A stretch of 64,000 nt of DNA, from positions 40,362,001 to 40,426,000 of the forward strand of contig CM114273.1 of assembly GCA_050084515.1 (NCBI GenBank), read 5' to 3'. Origin of the DNA: Blasia pusilla (Eukaryota > Marchantiophyta > Marchantiopsida > Blasiales). Each line of letters begins with the position of its first letter. Within the stretch, counting starts at the first letter, position 1. A program made the translations under genes and the position numbers. Below the pieces are notes generated by a model. It saw only the letters and a program-made list of their open reading frames with translations. It searched no databases and was not told where the DNA came from. Below, piece after piece: positions 1 through 9,571 of this stretch.

Positions 1-71
1 TTTTCCAGGTGAGCTCCCAGAGCAAAAGGGCTGTGAATACTAAAACTGAGAAGTGGCCGAGACGACCGTAG

Positions 72-1448
72 CTAGGCAGGGGCGAAGGGGTTCAACGCAG
101 GGTCGAATTGGGAGTCGACCCATTTAATTCCGGTCCAAAGAGCATCGTAAGCAAGAGGAGGAGGAGGAAGACGACTCCATTGCTGGTCGCCCGTGTTGTA
201 CACCGATATCTGTGGACTGGGATCTGGAGAGTAGCTTTCACAATTGAAGTAGATGCAACCGTCATGAGAGAGGAATGTTGTTGGCCTGCCTCCGCGTAAT
301 ATTTTCGGTGGCATTTTCGACACTTCTACTAGCTGCATTGTCTCCGGTACCAGTTCATACACTCGAGCTCCGGTCTTGATACCTGATGCTACTCGTATCT
401 GCACGAGAGTTACAACCAATAATTTAGAACTACACAAAATTACGCCACTGCCCAAAAAGCTCTCCTCTCCCAACTGCGACTTTGTCCACAGTTTATTCAC
501 CACCTCTTCCAACACTTCCAGCTGTTCCATTGTCCAAACCCCATCTTCCACATTGTACTTCCAGATCTCCACGTTGTTATGCCTCCACCTGAATCTGGCA
601 TCTGGGTATGAGCACATATACAGATTTCCATCTTCATAGGCACTACTGCTAGTCAAAAAGGACAAGGTTCCCACAGATGATACCACCTCCGAATATTTGC
701 AAGTCCAAGTCTTAAATTTGGAGTCCAAGGATTGAGTCACTACTTCATATTTCCGACTTACACCCATTTCTGCGTTAACGATATTGCACTTGGCATACAA
801 CAGGAGGACTTTGTATCCATGAGAGCCAACAGGAATCAAGTTGTAATTGCATGGGTCCTGACCCATTATGGGCGGGTACGGCAGATTTGACCACCTCCCT
901 GTGATGATATTGGCTACGAGCACCCTGAGCCCTCGCTCAAATCTTCCGACCAGACACAAGAGAGATCCTCCAAATGCTATGCCTAGAAAACCAATATTGC
1001 CTGGTGGCTGAGGGATAGAGTGATGAAGTGAAATCTTGTGCCAGTTATTACCCGTGCGATCATATCCCAGTATTTCCTTCCCAGCGACAAAAACTGGACA
1101 GAAGGTTGGCCACCTGGTGGAAGCTGAAACCACTTCATCTTGAAATGAAGTGGGCGAATGTTCAGACTCAGACGGATTTGAGAACTTAGAGTGCCATCTT
1201 TTTGACAATGCACCAAATTTGAAGAGCGATGACAGAGGGAGCCTGGAGGCGATCTTCTCCATCAAATCCTCTGGGAACTCGTAGGCAGGTTCTGCCCGTT
1301 TCTTCTCATTGCTGCTGTCAAACAATTTGAGAGTATTACCATTATGCTTGGCCTCCTCTTCGTCTTTCATCTCTGTCTCACCGTCCTCTTGCTCTCTCAT
1401 ATCTTGCCCCTCGAATGCTCGAGTTTGCAACGTTCGTAGTATCACCAT
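72..1448 (-). CDS. F-box/kelch-like protein, single exon
   Basis: A 458-residue uninterrupted reading frame. An F-box lies at about residues 57-93, with the pattern FPEDLMEKIASRLPLSSLF followed by LSKRWHSKF. The remainder looks like degenerate kelch/galactose-oxidase-type blades: GFLGIAFGGSLLCLVG near 153, a turn plus TGRWSNLPYPP near 185, EDGNLYMCSY near 272, and DQQWSRLPPPP near 430. In this family the F-box binds SKP1 in an SCF ubiquitin ligase and the propeller binds the target; the target cannot be read from sequence. The first 55 residues are acidic and low in complexity. The upstream ATG is taken as the start, but Met17 or Met27 are possible and would leave the F-box whole. The frame has no intron, as in many plant F-box/kelch genes. 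Identification as F-box is firm; the kelch part is inferred from spacing. Confidence 0.85.
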   Translation of the reverse strand: MVILRTLQTRAFEGQDMREQEDGETEMKDEEEAKHNGNTLKLFDSSNEKKRAEPAYEFPEDLMEKIASRLPLSSLFKFGALSKRWHSKFSNPSESEHSPTSFQDEVVSASTRWPTFCPVFVAGKEILGYDRTGNNWHKISLHHSIPQPPGNIGFLGIAFGGSLLCLVGRFERGLRVLVANIITGRWSNLPYPPIMGQDPCNYNLIPVGSHGYKVLLLYAKCNIVNAEMGVSRKYEVVTQSLDSKFKTWTCKYSEVVSSVGTLSFLTSSSAYEDGNLYMCSYPDARFRWRHNNVEIWKYNVEDGVWTMEQLEVLEEVVNKLWTKSQLGEESFLGSGVILCSSKLLVVTLVQIRVASGIKTGARVYELVPETMQLVEVSKMPPKILRGGRPTTFLSHDGCIYFNCESYSPDPSPQISVYNTGDQQWSRLPPPPLAYDALWTGIKWVDSQFDPALNPFAPA

Positions 1449-3719
1449 CTACTCCTGATGAATCCCGAGACCAATTGCCCAGTCCCACCCTATTCTGGGA
1501 CAGCCCAACAAAAAGCTGGAAAAATCAGCTTCAGTAAAAAACCAAGGCTCCACAACGGTTCTCAAGATTAAGGTGATAATTGCAAAATAGTCGACTCGGA
1601 AACATATGTGAAATGTAGCTCTTGAAAAAGACTCAACAAAACCTACGTGAATTGTCTACCAGGAACAGAACCTCGAGACTAAAACATAGAAATGCTTCCT
1701 ATACGTTGAGAGGCCTCAGAAAAGCTTTAAGATGCCAGAAGACGCGAACAGAAGACAATGGGTAACAATCCTTCTGGGCCAAATTATGAAGAAAAAAAAC
1801 AAATATTTTCCAGTGCAAGATGAACAAAGCCATCCCGGCTTTAAGGCAGCTGCGATAAGAATACTGACGACCAGCTCCCTATAACAGCTTTGATAATGTG
1901 ATATGTAAGAGCAGCGTTCGTGCTGCAAGTAGTCTGACTGCAATGGGTTTCGATCGGTCTGAGGTTGAAAGCTGACAACTGTGTGAAGAAAATTGGGTAT
2001 TTGACCTCTACTTACAGATGCTCCGTGAGAGTAGGTTATGAAATCAAGTTGTTCTTTAAGTAGATCACACACGACGCGATTCGGTTGATCTCAACTGACA
2101 CCAATTACAAATGAGCATGTAGGACCTATCAGATTAGGGTAAGCAGATTTTGTTCCGACTCCGAGAGATTTGAGCCAAGAGAGACAGTAGATCCAGAGAT
2201 TGATCTAGAGATCAAAACAAAAAGTTAATTGGAGCAACTCGAAATGTTAATAAAATCTCGATACCAGGAGCAGACACACGGTGTCATCTTTCCAAAGCTT
2301 TCTTCGACCGTCTAGTCCTCAGAACCATATGGGACGAATCTAACGAAGGGGGAAGAGCGCTACAACCACCGGTGAAGCGCATTACCTGCCCAAGTCGATG
2401 GCGGATACACAACGATCATAACCTTGATGAGCCTCTCCGTGCGATACTGCCATCCTCCCCTTCTCCACTGCATCCTAATTCTTCGCCCCTCAACTCGGAC
2501 TCAAAATTAAGGCGCATGAAACAGGTGATCCTTCGTACACAAGCTAGATTAACACTACGTCAGTTTCAAACAAGTCCAAAAGCGCAAGGTGCTTCAGATC
2601 TACGGCTCGCCAGCTTCATCTTTCAAGTCTTATGCTGTCATGGAACCCTGGCCCAAGCGTAGCCCTCTCCTGAGCAGGTGTCCACCCCTTCCTGGATGAA
2701 CGCTAACATGACTTCGCAGTACCAGCACAAAGGATTCGATTGACGTAGGATCCAGCTATGCAACTCCACCATCATTCATCACTGCCAAGATAAACTGCTA
2801 GAACCAATCCCCAATTTGCGGAAATCGATGTACATCCTCAGGTCGACCAATTGGTCCGGTCCTAATACTCTACAAGCCCCAACCTGATTACTGGATGACA
2901 AGGTGAGCGCAATCCCGGGACAGGACGGAACTCAGGGCCTTCACGCGTAACCTACACCCATCCATCTGCACTCAAATAGTGTCAAACAAATGGATGATCA
3001 CAAGCCAGCACAAGGACAGTGCTAACAAAAGATGGTGAGACAGACAGTCACTGCTCTCAACAGACAAGCGATCCAACATGAAATCGCCGCAGCACCAAAA
3101 CCGGGACATCACGCTTCCTAGGTCAATCTTTCGCACCCTTTTGCGGTTCATCAGCAATTTCGCAGTGGCCTCGCTGTCACTCACACGACCATGTTGGCCG
3201 GAGGGTTGTAAGGGGCCGGGGCAGCGAAAACGCGACAGACGAATCGGCACCTTTCGCTGCTAGAGATTTGAATGAGACATAGATGCCGGGTCTTCATGCC
3301 CGGATCCAGGAAAATGTGAAGGTGTGGCCAATCGCCGACTTCAAGCCTACAACGATCATCGAGAAGAGGCACGTTCATCGGTTTGTCGGCTGGCTCGGAT
3401 CTTGAATCTTTGAATCAGGACCACCCTGCATCGTACTCGGTCTCGCACTCCATCCAGGATTGGATCACGAATGTGGACGATCACGGAAGATTCGGCACGA
3501 AATCGACGCTTCGCCAGCGTCATGGGGTGCTCCAGAGACAGCTGCCTCCCAGAAGATTCTAACCCGGAGAATACTGTCCGCCCCATCGACACGGACCTCG
3601 CAAGATACTTTTCGAGACGATACCACGCGGGCCAGGTGCGTCAAACTTTTGCCACATTGAATATAGGTTGTTGTGTAGGACACCTGGCGCGCTCGCTGCC
3701 CCCTCTCATTTCCTCCGTA
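1449..3719. other. Intergenic: F-box gene upstream region
   Basis: The 2.3 kb upstream of the F-box gene holds only short, unconvincing reading frames on both strands. It probably contains the F-box promoter and 5' leader. No domain, RNA gene or transposon is recognised. Confidence 0.5.
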
Positions 3720-3886
3720 TTCCAGGATCTCACAATTTTGTGTCCAAGCACCTTCTCATGCCACAATTCCAGGATCTCACAATTTTGTGTCCAAGCACCT
3801 TCTCATGCCACAATTCCAGGATCTCACAATTTTGTGGCTCAGTAACTTCTCATGCACAATTCCAGGGTCTCACAATTGTGTGGCCA
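3720..3886. repeat. 47-bp tandem repeat, about 3.5 copies
   Basis: The unit starts TTCCAGGATCTCACAATTTT and recurs every 47 bases. The first two units are nearly identical. The third is altered after the TTTTGTG, and the fourth is partial and diverged. The repeat causes overlapping repetitive reading frames in more than one frame, so these are not genes. It lies in the spacer between the F-box gene and the splicing-factor gene. Confidence 0.9.
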
Positions 3887-4296
3887 AAAGCGGACATGAA
3901 GCACATTTATAATAGGTAGGAAGAGTTGAACCCTCAAACGACTTCACGCTCAACCCCAAAATTCTCAACGCAAAATTTGTTTTGATATGTGCGCAGCAGA
4001 GCAAAGTATTCTCATTTGCGCCAAACGTCATCATATCATAATGTACACTCATTCCCTGATCACCTTATTATGCTTCAACACCCCTACAAACTGTGCTCTT
4101 CGACACTAGATATGGGAGCGAAAGAGTGAATCTCGAAAGGTTGGCTCGCATTTTCGTCTTCCTACTGTAGATAGGCCCTTGTACAGCAGGGAGACCGTAC
4201 ATGGGCCTCTGTGAACTTTTGGCCTACAGGGGGACGTACAATACACAATTTACAACTCGCCATTAACAGTAACTACTGGAGCAACACAGCTTTCGT
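3887..4296. other. Short spacer with no gene
   Basis: Region 3' of the minus-strand splicing-factor gene, probably including its 3' UTR and polyadenylation site. No coding or repeat structure is seen. Confidence 0.45.
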
Positions 4297-7168
4297 TCAA
4301 GAGGGTTTGATATAAACACGAGGCTTCGATAGAGGCCTCGTGACCAAGGACTTGGAGGAAGTTTTGAATTTGCCTATTGTTAAATCTCGAACCCCAAACA
4401 CATCCATTTTCCTACTCTTTGCAAGGAGCTGCAACTTGCGTTCCACAGTGGCACTGGAATGTGGATTCCTCCCACCAATCCCTCCACTGCGGGAATCAGA
4501 ATTGCTTGAAAAGATACATGATGCTTGGATTTGAGCGCGCTTGTTCCTTCTATTACTATCAAACTTGTGGGCAAATTTGACATTCGCAGCTGCTTCAACA
4601 TCAGCTGAACACACAGGCAGCAATCGGATACCAAGGCCCTTGCTCCTTGAATCTGCTTCTTCTGCAGCCACTCGCTTTTTTTGACCCTGTAACCAATAAC
4701 ATAACAGTTTCAACAAGAAATGGATGCCAGAATAGGGTGTTCCAAGTTTACCTGTTAATTTGAGGTAGTCAACAAGCCGAGAGTACAAAAGGACACGAGC
4801 TTGGGGGAACAATGGTAGATGAAATATGCGGCGGCAAAGCACTTCGTTCAAGAAAAATGCAGCCATTTTTCAGAAATAGGTCTTTGCTCAATTTTACTCA
4901 GTCAGTTCTGAACCAAGCTTCAAAGTGACAAAAACGAAGAAAGTGAAAGTAAGAGTCCACACCCTCAGTTCTGCTCGAAGTAACTTATTGCGAGCATAGC
5001 TATCCCCATGCTTCAGGTCAGCTGCACGTTGTAGCCTAACTAAGAGAGGGGCTTGCTCTTTGCCTTTCTGCACATCTGCTCCCATGTGCTCCAGTCTAAA
5101 CATAGGATCAACAAGTTTCTCTCGATCTGTCAAGATTTCAAAGAGACTCATTCAGTCAGGGTCCAACCGACAGAAACTGTTAACAGAGAATCAACTGCAG
5201 ACATGACAAACTGTAGCTTATTCTTGAAACTAATAGACATGGGACCTATTACTGAGTAATGATCAGAACCTGCCAGCTAATAATTAGTAGCCAAAATACA
5301 TGAGATTACCCTCTTGCTCTGGTAGAAGCATTGTCTCAGCCTCAACTTCGTCATAGTCCTCGGTCTTACGAACTGCCCCATTGATGACAAGATATTCACA
5401 ATTCTTTGGATCGGTTTGAATTTCAATTTCTTGCTTGCAGCAAGCTGCTTTCATTTTGAAGCTCCATATCTGCAAAAAGGTTCCAATCAACCTCAACTTA
5501 TAACCTACACCTTTGGCAACTTTCAAGATAGGTTAAACATAAAGAATGAAGGGTACTGGCGAGTATCATCTCCAAAAATGTTTGATGAGCAACTTGCCTT
5601 TGTTGAGTAGTAGTTTCCCACTTGCTTTTTTTCGGCATTGAACCGCACACCTTTGGCAATCATGGACTCACACCCACCGCACCATATATTGAAGGGCATT
5701 TCGAACCTGTTGATCCATGGTGGGTCAGTAGGATTAGATTCCTGCCCATTTCAGTGGACTCTAAGTGAATCTTCAACACTGACACACAGAATATGTTTTC
5801 ATTTTAAAATGTCACTCCCTGGTGCCCTCTTACTTTGAAAATACTACCTATGGTTCAACATAAAAGACCAAATATAACCCCAATTCTCAACTCTTGATGT
5901 ACAGTGCTCAGCATATCTAGAATAAGAGAATCATTGACTATATCTTCAAGATGAACTTCTAAATCAATCGGACCCAAAATTGCTCAGAGATGGAACCTTG
6001 GAATGGTTGAACCATGGAACCATGGTTGAGTCCGGTAATTAATCACGTAACAAATTATTAATTATGAATCACACTGTACAGGGGTGATTGGTGCGGCATT
6101 CCTTTCAGTCCCAATCACGGCAAGACTTACCGGATAACCAGAATGCCTTGGTCGAGCTTTTTCGCTCTCTCTCGTAGGGCATGTTGTCCGTGAAATTTGT
6201 TCAGACCACCCTGTGCTCCACCAAATCAAATGCGTCAAAACAAGGCGACACCCCAAAATTCCATGGTAGTCCTACGGTAGACTTCACCAAGACTTTTTCA
6301 GAAACCTGAAAAGGCCTGAAATTACATCTCCGAAAGTTGACGGTAACTGCCTCTCAACCACGAAGCAATACCAAACCCACGTAATATAAAATCGAATTGA
6401 TAATCTCTCTTAACAAAGCTGCTGTTGTTCAATACCTGATCGGGAGTCCATTCTGGTGGATAGTAAAAGTTATCAGCTCTTGCTGCTGCCAGAGTCGACT
6501 GCAAGTCGTTCAGGTAGAACGTGTCAGATAAACAACAATAAAGAACACGTCTTGAGGTTTGGACATAGCAAGTAGTTCGCTCGCCGATCATGAACCTTCC
6601 ATATTACTACTGTGCATGCAGCATGGACACGAACGACTGAAGGCCAACGAAATGAAAACCACTCAAATAACGCCTAGGATCTGGCTTGATCTAACGTTTA
6701 AATGCATGAGTGGATAAAATCTTTAGTAAGGCGAAAATCCTCTGGACTTCAGATCAGATTCTTCTCTCAACGTCAATTTCGTATCATGAAAGGATTTTGG
6801 CCGAAACTTGACAAATACACCACCACATCCCTAAACGAGAAAATCAGCCAGCCAATTATGAATCATCCAAAAACCAGCACACGACCCATTTCGTAAGGAC
6901 CCACACGATGCCAAAAATCAATTCCAAAAACGCTCAATCACTTCCAGCTCGTCACGATTTCAAATCAACAGAATTGGAATCAAAGAAATTCAACACGCCT
7001 CGACCCCGGGCCACTCAGTCTTGTAGCGACTCGAAACAAAGGAAAAGCCAGTATCACGTTCCATAATCTCAATCCGATTGATTCCTTGGGGCCTCGATCG
7101 TTCCCTCCAAATCAAATATCTGCAATTCGCAATTCTAAATTTGCAGTATGAGACAATTCTCTTACCAT
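4297..7168 (-). CDS. YJU2B: CWC16/YJU2 family splicing factor (YJU2B/CCDC130 homologue), seven exons
   Basis: Exons on the minus strand, in order: 7168-7166 (ATG only), 6498-6436, 6210-6131, 5706-5598, 5469-5310, 5126-4963, 4686-4297 (stop included). They total 969 nt and join in phase to give 322 residues, the usual size for plant CCDC130-type proteins. Diagnostic pieces in order are LAAARADNFYYPPEWTPDQ, LNKFHGQHALRERAKK, FEMPFNIWCGGC, GVRFNAEKKQVGNYYSTK, EIQTDPKNCEY and FRLEH. Likely zinc-binding cysteines are C58, C61, C95 or C96, and C109. The C-terminal exon is basic and ends without a domain. Family members are nuclear and associate with the spliceosome around the first catalytic step. 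Introns are GT-AG except the one at 5597-5470, which starts GCAAGT. The donor after exon 6 (GTGTGG) is weak, so that junction is the least certain. Confidence 0.92.
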
Positions 7169-7202
7169 AGCGGCAAATCGATTAGGACGCTCTCCTCTAA
7201 AG

Positions 7203-7211
7203 AAACCCTAA
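7203..7211. promoter_or_regulatory. Telo-box-like motif in the leader of the splicing-factor gene
   Basis: AAACCCTAA on the plus strand (TTAGGGTTT on the gene strand) lies 35 bases upstream of the ATG of the minus-strand YJU2B-like gene. Telo-box motifs close to the transcription start are common in plant housekeeping genes. Whether it lies in the promoter or the 5' UTR is unknown. Confidence 0.5.
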
Positions 7212-9301
7212 TTGATAATTCCCAATTGAAGAAAAGTTGGCCACCAAAATCCGCTGCCAAAGACACTCTGTCCGATCCCAAACTCTCCAGTTACACAGCA
7301 GAAAAAAACCACGAGCCTTGAGAAATGATGGCTGGAATTCAATTCTCGAACATTATCATTTCAATTCCTTACACCTCCTCCCCGTCCTCCGCCCTGCTCC
7401 CACACATCTCCGTAGCACAATTGGAACACGGTCCAATACAGTACACAATCGCAAGTACCTCCCCCTTCACATCCCGATTTCAGACAGCAACCGGACGACC
7501 AAACTGTCGTAAAAAAGATCCGAAGATTTGCGGATGACGCGAAGCTGCACTCGCTCAAATGACCAGTTTCGTCGGAAGACCACTCGTCGTGTAAGGTCAT
7601 CGTACCTCAGTGACGGACAGAATATTCATAACTCCGTTAATTTGGACGGACTTATATTATTAGGGGCTGTCAAATCGCTGCTAGAGTCCCTTCGCCCGTA
7701 GGACAATTTACGGTGCCCATATGGTCTAAGATACGACCTAAAGTTGATTTGGATCATTCTAGACTAATTAAGGGAGGAGAACATGGAACCATTTGCCTAG
7801 TCTGCTGGTGTGTAGATTTTAAAAATATTTTCTTGTTTCCCATACATTATTTTCTTCTTGCCTCTAGTATGAAAAATGTATTCTTATTGCAAAAAAGGGG
7901 TTCTCTTATGACTAGCCTAAGCCCATGAGTTTGAGTTACTTCTCGTAATGAATTATTAAATATCATTTTAAATTTATTTTCAAACAAATTTACTAGTTTA
8001 TAAAGTGAATGATTTTATTGGCTCAAAATGCCATAAGTTGGTATTTGCAATATGAAGAGGCACTCTCCAATAATAATAAAGATAATTTTCTTCTTTGATT
8101 TATGACTAGGTGAATTGTATGGGCTTTGTCCAAAGACAAAATATATATATCATGGTTAATATATATATTTTGCAAACATCTCTCGGCTTGACAAGTGGCA
8201 AGTGGAAAGCAAGAAAATGTTTCAAATGCTACGGGCAACAAGAATAAAATTTGGATTTATGTGCAGCATCATTAATTTCTTCCCTTCACGGGCTATACAC
8301 TAGCTCTTCAAACACTTTTTTATTTCTCGTGCATCGCACGGACAGTTTACTAGTAGAATATATAGACGAAGTCTCAGAATCTTCATGGTTACACATTCTA
8401 TTATGTCAAAAAAAATCATGTTCAAATTCGATAAAATCTTTGTTCAGATCACACGGACAAACTAAACCATTTTGTATCTTCACGATTTATTATACACAGA
8501 GTGATTTATTCATAAAAAAAAATCACTTTCTCACCACTACACTTTAAATGATATGATCGACCCTTCTAGTTTGTTTGTTTTCCTTGTGAAAATACTTAAG
8601 CCCAAAATCCTTCACCTTCACGTGATAAAGGTCGGCAAGTCTCACTTTCCACCCCAATAATGCTCGTGGTTTTTCCCCCGAGAGCCAATTTTTAAAGGGG
8701 GAAGGAATTTCCTTGTTGTGCAAATCCAATTTGTGACATCTTCGCCATAGCAATTTAAAGTAAGGAAGCAAAATTATCAAACTTTATAAGAATCGATTAA
8801 CGTTTTTCAACAATTGTATTGCTCTTGGAGTCAACTCAATTCTAACATGTTCGTTAAAAGTATGAACGTAAAAGATTTTATTGATATAGTGTACGGGAGT
8901 GATCTTCAAAGATGAAATCGTATCAACTTTTTAAGAGACATAATTATAAATAAAGATATTGATGACATAACTAAGAAAACCATATCTTGATTTTATGAAT
9001 AGGTGAAATTTGATATTCCTTATTACGAGAAATTATTTTTTCCTGAAATAATCTTTAAGAAATAAAATTTTATTTTAAATGCCTTCTACGAAATGTATGT
9101 TACGTATTGGAATAAACCTACCGTAGTGTCATTCCAAATGAGATTATAAGTTATATCTGTCTCAAATAATTCTTGAATATATGCTTATCTTTTGGATTGG
9201 ATTGACATAGTTTGTGTTTGAAGATTAATTTACCAATCATGTTTTGTGGAGTATGGATGATGCAAAAGGAAAAGCAAATGATACTTGATTGGTGATTCAC
9301 G
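7212..9301. other. Intergenic: promoter side of the splicing-factor gene, then AT-rich DNA
   Basis: The first 400 bases are probably the promoter and leader of the splicing-factor gene. After about 7.7 kb the sequence becomes AT-rich with many stops in all frames. A minus-strand frame at 8544-8780 reads as coding-like (GWKVRLADLYHVKVKDFG), but I cannot assign it. Part of 8.8-9.3 kb may belong to the Helitron remnant that follows. Confidence 0.45.
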
Positions 9302-9571
9302 CAATATATTATAGATGTTGGAATCATTAAAGGGAAGAACATTAGAGATAAAGATTTCATCATGTGTATCCCATTGATTTCTTATGATTATGGTTTGTCT
9401 TCTGATTTAGTAGATCCAATTCATCTGACTTTTGCCATAACTATTAACAAGTCATAAGGTTAGAATTTATGAAAGGGTAAATTTTACTTGCCTACATGTA
9501 TATTTTCTCATGAAAAATTATTCATGGCCTTATTTAGAGTAGACCTAAGGAACTCAATCCATAATTTGACT
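9302..9571 (+). pseudogene. Helitron-type helicase C-terminal remnant
   Basis: Read in one frame, this stretch gives an IIKGKNIRDKDFIMCIPLI segment, then HLTFAITINKS-stop-G-stop-NL, then FYLPTCIFSHEKLFMALFRV. That order matches the last helicase motifs of Helitron Rep-helicase proteins (fallback to the INKSQGQ-type motif, then FSHGQLYVALSRV-type). The stops in the conserved motif are TAA and TAG where glutamine codons are expected, consistent with C-to-T decay. Nothing upstream of 9.3 kb is clear enough to call Rep. No element ends (5' TC, 3' hairpin-CTRR) were found. Confidence 0.6.

Noticed and set aside
4297-4866. 189-codon minus-strand frame starting MAAFFLNEV taken as a separate gene
   Set aside because: Its first part translates an intron. 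The conserved sequence begins at 4686 after a CAG acceptor and continues the splicing-factor protein.
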